A stretch of 64,000 nt of DNA from Shimia sp. CNT1-13L.2 (GCF_024331145.1 NZ_JANDJO010000001.1:124001-188000), one strand, 5' to 3'. Positions 1-9,665 are shown, numbered from the stretch's first letter. Numbers and translations are program-made. Notes: generated by a model from the sequence alone, not told the origin.

Positions 1-735
1 GACGGCTGCCGCTTTGCCGAAAACGCGTGGTTCATCAAGACCCGCGAAGACGGCCAGCAGGACCGCAGCATCCCCGAAATCGTCCGCGATTGTTTCGCCG
101 AGGCCGACGGCATGACCATGTCCGCCAAGAAGGACGCCTTCGGCAACATCGGCGGCTGGCTGGCGCTGAACGATGATGGCCTCGCCGAAACCGCCCGCAA
201 CCACCTGATCCGCACCGAGGGCTTCCCCACCTACGGCGGCCTCTCAGGGCGCGATCTCGAAGCCCTCGCCCAGGGCCTGTCCGAGATCGTCGACGAGGAT
301 TACCTGCGCTACCGCATCCGCACCAACGCCTATATCATCGAACGCCTCGACGCCCTTGGCGTCCCGGTGGTGAAACCGGCAGGCGGCCACGCGGTCTTCA
401 TCGACGCCCGCCGCTGGCTCTCGCATATCCCGCCGCTCGAGTACCCCGGCCACGCGCTGGCCGTCGCGCTCTACGAAATCGCCGGCATCCGCAGCTGCGA
501 GATCGGCACCGTGATGTTCGGCCGCCACCCCGACGGCAGCGAACACCCCGCCGCGATGGACCTCGTCCGCCTCGCCATGCCCCGCCGCACCTACACCCAG
601 AGCCACGCCGACTATATCGTCGAGGCCTTCGAGGAACTGGCAAAGGCTCGCGAAAGCCTCACCGGCTACCGCATCGTGAAGGAACCCCAACTCATGCGCC
701 ACTTCACCTGCCACTTCGAGCCCATCGACGGCTGA
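1..735 (+). CDS. tnaA: Tryptophanase (tryptophan indole-lyase), C-terminal part
   Basis: The reading frame is open from the first base, so the N-terminus lies outside the window. Tryptophanase is a cytosolic PLP enzyme that splits L-tryptophan into indole, pyruvate and ammonia. The PLP-lysine motif MSAKKD is at bases 118-135, followed by EGFPTYGGL, GGHAVFIDARR and a C-terminal RHFT segment, all typical of the tryptophanase/tyrosine phenol-lyase family. At the position where tyrosine phenol-lyase has its substrate-selecting arginine (MERG), this protein reads CEIG, so tryptophanase is preferred. Parts of the sequence (GGLSGRD, DARR) resemble tyrosine phenol-lyase, so substrate choice is not certain. 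A strong terminator follows 15 bases after the stop. Confidence 0.88.
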   Translation, partial: DGCRFAENAWFIKTREDGQQDRSIPEIVRDCFAEADGMTMSAKKDAFGNIGGWLALNDDGLAETARNHLIRTEGFPTYGGLSGRDLEALAQGLSEIVDEDYLRYRIRTNAYIIERLDALGVPVVKPAGGHAVFIDARRWLSHIPPLEYPGHALAVALYEIAGIRSCEIGTVMFGRHPDGSEHPAAMDLVRLAMPRRTYTQSHADYIVEAFEELAKARESLTGYRIVKEPQLMRHFTCHFEPIDG

Positions 736-750
736 TACCAAGCAAAAGAA

Positions 751-773
751 AGCCGCCCAATCGGGCGGCTTTC
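751..773 (+). terminator. Intrinsic terminator after tnaA
   Basis: A perfect 8-bp stem (AGCCGCCC / GGGCGGCT) with a 4-base loop is followed by TTTCCCC. It closes the tnaA transcript and marks the left edge of the AT-richer island. Confidence 0.75.
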
Positions 774-850
774 CCCGTTCTTTTACCTTAAGCAACGATA
801 CACAAATCACTTCAGTGCAAAACAACAAAATTGAGCTTAGATTTATCTTG

Positions 851-869
851 TCGTATTGAAGTGATACGA
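851..869. promoter_or_regulatory. Inverted repeats upstream of the DarTG-like operon (putative operator)
   Basis: A perfect inverted repeat TCGTAT-N7-ATACGA lies about 95 bases upstream of the antitoxin start. Its right half also forms a longer-range inverted repeat: ATCACTTCA at 806-814 against TGAAGTGAT at 857-865. The leader is AT-rich compared with flanking genes. Toxin-antitoxin operons are often autoregulated, so an operator role is plausible, but nothing in the sequence proves binding. Confidence 0.4.
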
Positions 870-962
870 AAGACAAACGTACCACGCCTGCATCTCAGGT
901 TGGCTCCTTCTTCTGCTTCTAGGTAGTAATTGGGGGAAGCCTTTTTAGTACAGGTAGGAAGA

Positions 963-1838
963 ATGATTACATACCTAAAGTCCGACCTGTTCGACTCAGA
1001 GGCTCAGACACTAGTAAACACGGTGAATTGCGTAGGAGTAATGGGCAAGGGCATCGCCAAGGAGTTTAAGAAGCGCGACCGAGAGATGTTCAAAGCTTAC
1101 AAGTCAATTTGCGATCAAAAGCTACTTGTACCCGGAAAGCTTTGGCTCTGGCGCCGCAAGACGCCTTGGGTCTTGAATTTCCCAACGAAAAACCACTGGC
1201 GAGGGGCATCTAAACTAGAATGGATTGAGTCTGGGCTCGATAAATTTGCGAATACTTATTCAGAAAAGGGTATCACTAGCATCTCTTTCCCCAAGCTTGG
1301 TTGTGGAAACGGTGGACTTCGGTGGGAAGCCGTTCAACCAGTAATGGAAAAGTACCTTGCGGATATTGATATTGATGTTTTTATTCACGATGTTGAGGGA
1401 CACCCAAGCATACCTGAACACATCGAATACTCTTCAACAGAAATAGCCTTCCCTACCACGTTTGAAGAGTTTGAGGAGGCACTGAGAGACTACGCCACCA
1501 AAAATAGCAAGCAAACGACGCTATTAAGCCGAGAGAGTTATTCCGTTCGTCTAGATCAACCCGACTGCATTGTAATGACCGTTCGAGGAGACGATTTTTC
1601 AGTTACACAAGATGATCTGAGGGGCCTTTGGCTAAACCTTCTAAATGGTCGCATTACCCATAAAGAAGCGGAGTGGTTCAACACTAGTCTCCGCGGAACC
1701 TTGGTCGACCTTGTTGCGCGCCTACCTTTTACAAGCGCAACCCTACAATCAAAGAACAACGAGATGGCGATTTCCGTCGGAATATCACGCGAAACAAATG
1801 GCCAGACGATTGTATCCAATCAAAATGAGCTGATTTAG
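963..1838 (+). CDS. darG: DarG-like macrodomain antitoxin (DNA ADP-ribosylglycohydrolase)
   Basis: A 291-residue protein. The N-terminal half is a macrodomain of the DarG type: VNTVNCVGVMGKGIA (residues 18-32), NFPTKNHW (72-79) and the glycine loop KLGCGNGGL. Lys76 sits where characterised DarG has its catalytic lysine. DarG removes ADP-ribose that DarT places on thymidine in DNA. Residues from about 155 to 291 form a second domain that I do not recognise; in known DarG proteins the C-terminal part binds and blocks DarT. ATG at 963 is preferred over an in-frame TTG at 930 because GGTAGGAAGA directly precedes it. The gene is visibly AT-richer than its neighbours, suggesting transfer, and lies 14 bases upstream of the toxin. 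Confidence 0.82.
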   Translation: MITYLKSDLFDSEAQTLVNTVNCVGVMGKGIAKEFKKRDREMFKAYKSICDQKLLVPGKLWLWRRKTPWVLNFPTKNHWRGASKLEWIESGLDKFANTYSEKGITSISFPKLGCGNGGLRWEAVQPVMEKYLADIDIDVFIHDVEGHPSIPEHIEYSSTEIAFPTTFEEFEEALRDYATKNSKQTTLLSRESYSVRLDQPDCIVMTVRGDDFSVTQDDLRGLWLNLLNGRITHKEAEWFNTSLRGTLVDLVARLPFTSATLQSKNNEMAISVGISRETNGQTIVSNQNELI

Positions 1839-1852
1839 AAGAAAAAAATTCT

Positions 1853-2836
1853 ATGCCTATTTCCAAAGCGACCGCTTTTGAGCACATAGCCGCGTGGCAA
1901 GTCGAGCTAGCCACGCCAATTTATCCCTACAGGAAATTTTGGCCCAAACTCCTGTTCCATCATTCACCGCTCGAAAACGCGATAAAAATTATTCGTGAAG
2001 ACGCACTACGAGCACGGAATGATCCGGAGTTATCGTTAGATCGCGATGTAGCGGCCGCGGAGGTCCTCGCTGCCAAGGAATTCGCTCAGAATTATGTAAG
2101 ATTCTACTTTAGGCCCGGCACTCCCACCCAATTTCATATCGAAGGAATAAGAAAGCCAGGCGAGTGTAAATTTGGCGACCCAACGCATTGTCCTATCCTG
2201 ATTATGTTTGTGTTCAATGCTGAGCCAGTTTTGACATCTCACGGCACATGTTTTTCTGATGGCAACATGCAGTCGGCGGCCACCACTTGGGGAGAAGATG
2301 ACAGCTTTTTCCTGTCACTACCCTTTTCATCAATTTACAGCGTTGGGCCCTGCGACACCGACGTTGTAAGGATGAGGTGCGCAGAAGTTCTCGCATTATC
2401 ACCAGTCAAACCTTCGGAAACCTTGAACGCAATCGTGTTTAGATCAACCCCAGAACGAGACACATTTCTCTATATGATCGGAGATCTAGCTTCGTACTGG
2501 CGCACAAAATGCCATGTTTCGGATGCACTTAAAACTTTCGAAAAACGATTTAGCTTCATTGATAAGACAAACTTAGAGCATACCGGGGTCAGCTTCACGA
2601 TGAACCCCAGGTATGACGGTAAAATGGTAGACGTTAGTATAGAAGTTTTGTTTGGTGATGAGGCCAAAGCTTTTGCCTCAATCAAGTACAACTCAATTTC
2701 AGCTAAGCCTCCGATAGCTGGCAACTATTGGAAATGGAACATCGATATTCCAGACGGAGAATGGATCGTCAAAATCGAAATAGATGGGCACCTAGCTTAT
2801 CTGAACAAGCACACCATTTCAGCAGAACTATACTGA
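1853..2836 (+). CDS. darT: DarT-like DNA ADP-ribosyltransferase toxin (divergent)
   Basis: A 327-residue protein. Motifs fit the DarT (DUF4433) fold: an NAD-binding FHHS...N segment (residues 35-42), YVRFYFRPGTP (81-91), FSDGN (134-138) and an R-x-R-x-A-E segment whose Glu178 is the candidate catalytic glutamate. DarT transfers ADP-ribose from NAD to thymidine in DNA, blocking replication, including that of phages. The last 80-90 residues are a beta-rich extension ending in an aromatic-rich segment; I do not recognise it in canonical DarT. Pairing with a DarG macrodomain in one operon supports the call. In the DarTG loci I know, the toxin gene comes first; here it is second. Family membership is fairly sure, exact target base is not. 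Confidence 0.68.
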   Translation: MPISKATAFEHIAAWQVELATPIYPYRKFWPKLLFHHSPLENAIKIIREDALRARNDPELSLDRDVAAAEVLAAKEFAQNYVRFYFRPGTPTQFHIEGIRKPGECKFGDPTHCPILIMFVFNAEPVLTSHGTCFSDGNMQSAATTWGEDDSFFLSLPFSSIYSVGPCDTDVVRMRCAEVLALSPVKPSETLNAIVFRSTPERDTFLYMIGDLASYWRTKCHVSDALKTFEKRFSFIDKTNLEHTGVSFTMNPRYDGKMVDVSIEVLFGDEAKAFASIKYNSISAKPPIAGNYWKWNIDIPDGEWIVKIEIDGHLAYLNKHTISAELY

Positions 2837-2909
2837 CAAAACAATATCGAAGCCCCTCATCGTAATTGTCGACGTATCGAAAGCACTCTGCGATTGTGAG
2901 CTGCATCCA

Positions 2910-2988
2910 ACGCACGCCCCCTTAACCCCGCCCATCCGGGGTGGGGGCACCTCCGCAATACCGACGTAATACCGACGTGGCACCGACG
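2910..2988. repeat. Dispersed 79-bp repeat, copy 1
   Basis: This intergenic block shares its left 22 bases (one mismatch) and its right 35 bases (two mismatches) with 41204-41281, while the roughly 21-base centre differs. The right part is a short tandem array of an 11-12-base unit ending in ACCGACG (AATACCGACGT, AATACCGACGT, GGCACCGACG). It lies between the convergent ends of darT and rlmJ. No coding potential is seen. Confidence 0.7.
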
Positions 2989-3013
2989 CGTCCTTGCGGG
3001 CCCTTTTCAGGCG

Positions 3014-3808
3014 TTAACGAAGACTGTTGAAAAACCCGTCCAGGCGGTGGCATTCGGTGTCGAGCCCGTAGGGCGCGTTCGCGATGAACATGCCCGAGCC
3101 CACCATCCGGTGGCCCTCGCGGGCCGGCGGGAACCGGACCTCGTGGCAGAGGGTTTTCGGAAAATCCTTTGCCTTCAACGCCTTGACCATGTCCTCATGG
3201 CTGCCATCCGTCAGCACGGGATACCACAGCGCGATCACGCCCACGTTCCATTTGCGGTGAATCTTGGCGATGAAATCCGGCAGGGTTTTGTAATCTTTTT
3301 TGATTTCATAGCTCGGGTCGATCAGCATCAGCCCCCGGCGCGGTTCCGGCGGGCAAACCGCCTGCGCCATCGCAAAGCCATCCTGCTTGTAGACCTTTGA
3401 AATCACGCCATTTTTCACACCAAACATCGATTCGTTCAGCGCCGCGTTTTCCTGCGGGTGCAACTCTGCAAGGTGCATCCGGTCCCCCGCCCGCAGGCAG
3501 GCCGCCGCCAGCAGCGGAGAGCCCCCGTAAGCCGTTGCCCCGTAACGATTTTTCACCTCGTCCAGCGCACGCCGGAACGGGTGGTCAGCGTCAAACCACG
3601 CCTCGGCCACCCCGATCCCCGCCGCCGCCTCGCCGGTCTTCACCGCCTCCGGCGCATCAAGGTGGTACAACCCCCGCCCCGAATGGGTTTCCAAGTAACT
3701 GAAAGGTTTGGACTTTTTGCCCATATACGCCAGCATCACACAGAGCAGCGCATGTTTCTGAACGTCCGCCAGATTGCCCGCATGATAGATATGCTGATAG
3801 CTGAGCAT
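3014..3808 (-). CDS. rlmJ: 23S rRNA (adenine2030-N6)-methyltransferase
   Basis: RlmJ methylates A2030 of 23S rRNA using S-adenosylmethionine. The protein begins MLSYQHIYHAGN, the hallmark RlmJ start, and carries LETHSGRGLY (SAM site) and LIDPSYEIKKDY (catalytic D-P-x-Y motif). At 264 residues it is close to the E. coli protein. The frame stays open 291 bases further upstream, but that stretch lacks family similarity and runs into the mreB leader, so the start is set at 3808. Transcribed divergently from mreB. Confidence 0.9.
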   Translation of the reverse strand: MLSYQHIYHAGNLADVQKHALLCVMLAYMGKKSKPFSYLETHSGRGLYHLDAPEAVKTGEAAAGIGVAEAWFDADHPFRRALDEVKNRYGATAYGGSPLLAAACLRAGDRMHLAELHPQENAALNESMFGVKNGVISKVYKQDGFAMAQAVCPPEPRRGLMLIDPSYEIKKDYKTLPDFIAKIHRKWNVGVIALWYPVLTDGSHEDMVKALKAKDFPKTLCHEVRFPPAREGHRMVGSGMFIANAPYGLDTECHRLDGFFNSLR

Positions 3809-3842
3809 CGCCCCATCCCCCGTTCCAATCCGCCGCTCGTAG

Positions 3843-5075
<1,233 letters not shown>

Positions 5076-5112
5076 GCCACCTCTAGGCGCAGCGACCTGA
5101 ACAGGGGGAAGC

Positions 5113-6009
5113 GTGGCCCGGGACCGGACATCAGGCGAAGACTATATTGCCCCGATCAGGCGTCTGCTTCTGGGCATTCTTGTCCTGTGCCTTGTGGGCA
5201 TCTTCCTGCTCTGGCGCATCGACTCGCCGCGTGTCGAACGCTTCCGCGCACAGATCGTCGATGCGGTCCTGCCCTCGTTTGACTGGACGATGACGCCCGT
5301 CACCGCCACCGTCGACCTGTTTCGCGATTTCCAGAGCTACCAGCGCATCGTGGAACAGAACCGCGAGCTGCGCCGCGAGCTTCAGCAGATGAAGGCCTGG
5401 AAAGAGGCCGCCCTCCAGCTGGAACAGGAAAACGCCCGCCTGCTCGATCTCAACAACGTCCGCCTTGACCCGCGCCTGACCTATATCACCGGCGTTGTCC
5501 TGGCCGACAGCGGCTCTCCGTTCCGTCAATCCGTGCTGCTGAACATCGGGGCGCGCGATGGCGTCGTGGATGGCTGGGCGGCAATGGATGGCATCGGGCT
5601 TGTGGGACGCATCTCCGGCACTGGCAGAAACTCGAGCCGCGTGATCCTGCTGACCGACAGTTCCTCGCGCATTCCGGTTGTCGTTCAACCCTCCGGCCAG
5701 CGCGGCCTTGTCGAAGGCGACAACACACCGGCCCCCTATCTGGATTTTCTTGAAAACACCGATCAGGTCCGCCCGGGTGACCGTGTCGTGACCTCTGGTG
5801 ACGGTGGCGTGTTCCCTGCGGGCCTGCTGGTCGGTCAGGTCGCCTCCGATCCCGGCGGCCGCCTGCGCGTGCGCCTCTCGGCCGATTACGAGCGTCTCGA
5901 ATTCCTGCGCGTCCTGCGCCACCACGGACGCGAGACCATCACCGAACCCGGCGAAGTCGTCGGCCCGGTGTTCCTGCCAACCCCGGCACCGGAGGCAAGC
6001 GATGGCTGA
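5113..6009 (+). CDS. mreC: Rod shape-determining protein MreC
   Basis: MreC is a bitopic inner-membrane protein that links MreB to PBP2 and RodA in the periplasm. The 298-residue protein has one N-terminal membrane segment (about residues 16-36, LLLGILVLCLVGIFLLW), a coiled-coil of about 60 residues rich in Glu/Gln/Arg, and a beta-domain with GARDGVVDGWAAMDGIGLVGRI. GTG at 5113 is used because AGGGGGAA precedes it at good spacing. Its last 8 bases overlap mreD. Confidence 0.94.
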   Translation: MARDRTSGEDYIAPIRRLLLGILVLCLVGIFLLWRIDSPRVERFRAQIVDAVLPSFDWTMTPVTATVDLFRDFQSYQRIVEQNRELRRELQQMKAWKEAALQLEQENARLLDLNNVRLDPRLTYITGVVLADSGSPFRQSVLLNIGARDGVVDGWAAMDGIGLVGRISGTGRNSSRVILLTDSSSRIPVVVQPSGQRGLVEGDNTPAPYLDFLENTDQVRPGDRVVTSGDGGVFPAGLLVGQVASDPGGRLRVRLSADYERLEFLRVLRHHGRETITEPGEVVGPVFLPTPAPEASDG

Positions 6010-6544
6010 TCACATCGCAAGCGGACGGCGCTGGCGGATGCGCATTGCCTATCTCCTGATCGCGCTTGGCGTGGTCTATCTTCAACTGCTGCCCTTCCAG
6101 ACCATGCCGCGCGGCTGGTCCGGCCCCGACCTTCTGGTGGTGCTGACCGTGGCATGGGCCACGCGTCGTCCGGAATACGTCCCTGTCCTTGCGGTGGGTG
6201 TGGTCTTCCTGCTGGCCGATCTGATCCTGCTGCGTGCGCCGGGCCTTCTTGCCGCCATCATGGTCATCGCCCGCCAGACCCTGCGCCGCCAGTCGCTGAT
6301 CCTGCGCGACGCCCCCTTCCCCACCGAATGGGCCACCGCCGCCGCAACCCTTGTTGCCATCATGCTGGCCGAGCGCCTCGCGCTGACCATCTTCCTTGTC
6401 GACCGCGCCCCGCTTGGCCTGAGCGTCATGCAGCTGTTCATGAACATCCTGTTCTACCCGCTGGTCGTCATGGCCTCGCACCTGATCCTCGGTCTGCGCA
6501 AATCGGCACCGGGGGATGACGACACGCTGGCAGGTGCAACATGA
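6002..6544 (+). CDS. mreD: Rod shape-determining protein MreD
   Basis: A 180-residue polytopic inner-membrane protein with about five hydrophobic segments, matching the small MreD subunit of the elongasome. The ATG at 6002 lies inside the last codons of mreC, and the stop overlaps the ATG of mrdA (ATGA), implying translational coupling. A longer frame upstream is out-of-frame mreC sequence and was discarded. MreD is poorly conserved, so position in the operon and the membrane profile carry most of the weight. Confidence 0.9.
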   Translation: MADHIASGRRWRMRIAYLLIALGVVYLQLLPFQTMPRGWSGPDLLVVLTVAWATRRPEYVPVLAVGVVFLLADLILLRAPGLLAAIMVIARQTLRRQSLILRDAPFPTEWATAAATLVAIMLAERLALTIFLVDRAPLGLSVMQLFMNILFYPLVVMASHLILGLRKSAPGDDDTLAGAT

Positions 6545-8487
6545 GACGCCCCGGTCAGGATAACGCGGAATCCCACCGCCGCCTGTCGCGCCGCGCCCTG
6601 CTTCTGGGCGGCGCACAGATCGTCTTCATGTCGATGCTGGGCCTGCGGATGCGCTATCTTCAGGTCGATCAGGCCGACCAGTTCCGCCTGCTGGCCGAGG
6701 AAAACCGCATCAATATCCGCCTGCTGCCCCCGGCCCGTGGAGAAATCTTTGATCGCAACGGCGTGCCGATCGCCGTTAACGAACCGTCCTATCGCATAAC
6801 CATGGTGCGCGAGGATGCCGGCGACGTCGAACAGGTGATCTCGCAGCTCTCGTCGCTGGTCGATCTCGACGAAGTCACCCTCAACCGCGCCCGCGCCGAG
6901 ATGAAACGCTCGGCCCCCTTCCTGCCGGTCACCCTGGCCGACCACATCTCGTGGGAGGAAATGAGCCGCATCGCCGTCAACGCGCCCTCTCTGCCGGGCA
7001 TCACCCCCGAGGTCGGCCTGTCGCGGCAATACCCGATCCGGGGCGATTTCGCCCATGTGGTCGGCTACGTCGGCCCCGTCTCCGACTATGACCTGTCCAA
7101 GATCGAAGACCCCGACCAGCTCTTGCGCATTCCGCGCTTCCAGATCGGCAAGGTCGGCGTGGAATCCAAACTCGAAGACAACCTGCGCGGCAAGGCCGGT
7201 GCCAAACGGGTCGAGGTTAACTCGGTCGGCCGTGTCATGCGCGAACTCGACCGCCGCGAAGGCCAGCAGGGCGCAGACCTGCAACTGACCCTTGATCAGT
7301 CACTGCAATCCTACATCCAGGCCCGCCTTGGCGAGGAAAGCGCCGCCGCCGTGGTGATCGACTGCCAGAACGGCGATATCCTGTCGCTCAACTCCTCGCC
7401 CAGCTTTGATCCGAACCTTTTTGTCACCGGCATCTCGGTGGCCGACTACCGTGACCTGACCGAAAACAACTACCGGCCCCTTGCCGCGAAATCGGTTCAG
7501 GGCACCTACCCGCCCGGATCGACTTTCAAGATGGTCACCGCACTTGCCGCGTTGGAAGAGGGCATCATCACCCCCGAAGACACGGTCTGGTGCCCCGGCC
7601 ATCTCGAAGTGTCGAACAGACGCTTCCACTGCTGGAAACGCGCCGGTCACGGCCACGTCGACCTTGAAGAGGCCCTGCGCGAAAGCTGCGACGTCTATTT
7701 CTACGATGTCGCCCTCAAGCTCGGCATCGACAAACTCTCTGCCGTGGCCGATCGCCTTGGCCTTGGTCACAAGTTCGACCTGCCCCTCTCCGGCATCGCG
7801 CGCGGCCTTAACCCGACCCGCGAATGGAAAGAACGCGTGCGCGGACAGGCATGGGTTGTCGGCGATACCGTCAACGCCTCCATCGGACAGGGCAACGTGC
7901 TGGCCTCGCCCCTGCAACTGGCCGTCATGACCGCGCGCCTTGCCTCGGGCAAGGACATCACGCCGCGCCTCGTGAAATCCGTGGACGGCATCGAAACACC
8001 CCACCCAGAAGCACAGTCGCTTGGCTTCAACGCAAACAACCTGCAGAAAATCCGCAGGGCGATGTTCACCGTCTCCAACCACCGGCGCGGCACGGCCTAT
8101 GGCAGCCGCATCATCGAAGACGCCTACCGCATGGCCGGCAAGACCGGCACCAGTCAGGTCCGCAACATCACCGCCGCCGAACGCGCCCGCGGCGTCACCA
8201 AGAACGAAGACCTGCCCTGGGAACGCCGCGACCACGCCCTGTTCGTGAACTTCGCGCCCTATGACAATCCGCGCATCGCGGTTGCGGTGGTCGTGGAACA
8301 TGGCGGCGGCGGCTCAACAGCGGCCGCGCCCATCGCCCGTGACATCACCCTTCAGGCCCTGCATGGCGGGATGCCGCCGCTGGATGCCTACCCCACCAAG
8401 GACCGCAAGAGGATCGAGGAACAGCAAAAGCGCCTGCGCGCCGTGATCCCCGATCGCGACGGCAACCGCGGGGGCGACCGCGCATGA
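6541..8487 (+). CDS. mrdA: Penicillin-binding protein 2 (peptidoglycan D,D-transpeptidase)
   Basis: PBP2 cross-links peptidoglycan during cell elongation. The 648-residue protein has an N-terminal membrane anchor (about residues 20-40), a dimerisation domain with the family motif PPARGEIFDRNG, and a transpeptidase domain. Catalytic motifs are visible: S327-T-F-K330 (SxxK), S382-C-D384 (SxN-like, as usual in PBP2) and K534-T-G536. The C-terminus ends in a basic Arg/Gly/Asp-rich tail. It overlaps both mreD and rodA by four bases. Confidence 0.95.
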   Translation: MRRPGQDNAESHRRLSRRALLLGGAQIVFMSMLGLRMRYLQVDQADQFRLLAEENRINIRLLPPARGEIFDRNGVPIAVNEPSYRITMVREDAGDVEQVISQLSSLVDLDEVTLNRARAEMKRSAPFLPVTLADHISWEEMSRIAVNAPSLPGITPEVGLSRQYPIRGDFAHVVGYVGPVSDYDLSKIEDPDQLLRIPRFQIGKVGVESKLEDNLRGKAGAKRVEVNSVGRVMRELDRREGQQGADLQLTLDQSLQSYIQARLGEESAAAVVIDCQNGDILSLNSSPSFDPNLFVTGISVADYRDLTENNYRPLAAKSVQGTYPPGSTFKMVTALAALEEGIITPEDTVWCPGHLEVSNRRFHCWKRAGHGHVDLEEALRESCDVYFYDVALKLGIDKLSAVADRLGLGHKFDLPLSGIARGLNPTREWKERVRGQAWVVGDTVNASIGQGNVLASPLQLAVMTARLASGKDITPRLVKSVDGIETPHPEAQSLGFNANNLQKIRRAMFTVSNHRRGTAYGSRIIEDAYRMAGKTGTSQVRNITAAERARGVTKNEDLPWERRDHALFVNFAPYDNPRIAVAVVVEHGGGGSTAAAPIARDITLQALHGGMPPLDAYPTKDRKRIEEQQKRLRAVIPDRDGNRGGDRA

Positions 8488-9623
8488 GCTATCTCGAGTA
8501 TACGGTCAAGACCGTCCCCACCGGCATCCGCAAGCTGCTCTACCTGAACTGGCCGCTCATTCTCCTTCTGGCCGCCGTCTCCGGTGTCGGCTTCATGATG
8601 CTCTTCTCCGTGGCGGGCGGATCGTTCTCGCCCTGGGCCGAACCCCAGATGAAACGCTTCGGCATGGCACTCGTGCTGATGCTCATCGTGGCGATGACCC
8701 CGATCTGGTTCTGGCGCAGCATTTCGGGCTTTGCCTATGTCGGCACCATCGTGCTTTTGATCCTTGTCGAAGTCATGGGCAGCGTCGGCATGGGCGCGCA
8801 GCGCTGGATCGACCTTGGCTTCATGCGCCTGCAACCCTCCGAGCTGATGAAAATCACCCTCGTGATGGCGCTGGCCGCCTACTACGACTGGCTCGCCCCC
8901 GAACGAACCTCGCGCCCCCTGTGGATCGCCCTGCCGGTGATCGCCATCCTTTTGCCCACGGCCCTTGTCCTGCGCCAGCCGGACCTTGGCACCTCGATCC
9001 TGCTTGTGACCGGCGGCGGCATCGTGATGTTCATGGCAGGCGTACACTGGGGCTATTTTGCTGCGGTCATCGGGATGATCGGCGGCCTCGTCACCGCCGT
9101 GTTCCAGTCGCGCGGCACCACATGGCAGCTTCTCAAGGACTACCAGTATCGCCGGATCGACACCTTCCTTGATCCCTCCTCCGATCCCCTCGGGGCCGGC
9201 TACCACATCACACAGTCCAAGATCGCACTTGGCTCTGGCGGCTGGACAGGGCGAGGCTTCATGCAGGGCACGCAATCGCGCCTGAACTTCCTGCCCGAGA
9301 AACACACCGACTTCATCTTCACCACCCTGGCCGAGGAATTCGGTTTTCTCGGCGGCATATCCCTCTTGGGCCTCTACGGCCTTATCATCCTGTTCTGCAT
9401 TGCCGCAGCCCTTGTGAACCGTGATCGCTTTTCTTCGCTGCTGATCCTTGGCATCACCACCACCTTCTTCCTGTTCTTTGCCGTCAACATGTCGATGGTC
9501 ATGGGCATGGCCCCGGTGGTCGGCGTCCCCCTCCCGCTGGTCAGCTACGGCGGCTCGGCGATGCTGGTCCTGATGGTCGCCTTCGGCCTTGTCCAAAGCG
9601 CCCACGTCCACCGCCCGCGCTAA
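8484..9623 (+). CDS. rodA: Peptidoglycan glycosyltransferase RodA (SEDS family)
   Basis: RodA polymerises lipid II into glycan strands and works as a pair with PBP2. The 379-residue polytopic membrane protein shows SEDS motifs: GAQRWIDLGFMRLQPSELMK, LRQPDLGTS, a loop with NFLPEKHTDFIFTTLAEEFGF, and the C-terminal PLPLVSYGGSAML. It is the last gene of the elongasome operon. A hairpin follows at 9640-9665. Confidence 0.96.
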   Translation: MSYLEYTVKTVPTGIRKLLYLNWPLILLLAAVSGVGFMMLFSVAGGSFSPWAEPQMKRFGMALVLMLIVAMTPIWFWRSISGFAYVGTIVLLILVEVMGSVGMGAQRWIDLGFMRLQPSELMKITLVMALAAYYDWLAPERTSRPLWIALPVIAILLPTALVLRQPDLGTSILLVTGGGIVMFMAGVHWGYFAAVIGMIGGLVTAVFQSRGTTWQLLKDYQYRRIDTFLDPSSDPLGAGYHITQSKIALGSGGWTGRGFMQGTQSRLNFLPEKHTDFIFTTLAEEFGFLGGISLLGLYGLIILFCIAAALVNRDRFSSLLILGITTTFFLFFAVNMSMVMGMAPVVGVPLPLVSYGGSAMLVLMVAFGLVQSAHVHRPR

Positions 9624-9639
9624 GCCTCTTGCCTAATGG

Positions 9640-9665
9640 GCGCGACTGTGGCCTGACTGTCGCGC
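9640..9665 (+). terminator. Hairpin after rodA (weak terminator candidate)
   Basis: GCGCGAC / GTCGCGC form a perfect 7-bp stem around a 12-base loop just after the rodA stop. There is no U-tract, so it may end the transcript poorly or act only as an mRNA 3' stabiliser. Confidence 0.4.

Noticed and set aside
244-885. Long minus-strand open frames opposite tnaA and many other genes
   Set aside because: They are shadow frames typical of GC-rich coding DNA; composition is Arg/Gly/His-rich low complexity and the plus strand carries a clear family match.
930-962. TTG start for the DarG-like gene at 930
   Set aside because: The ATG at 963 has a better ribosome-binding site and matches the family N-terminus; the upstream residues have no similarity to macrodomains.
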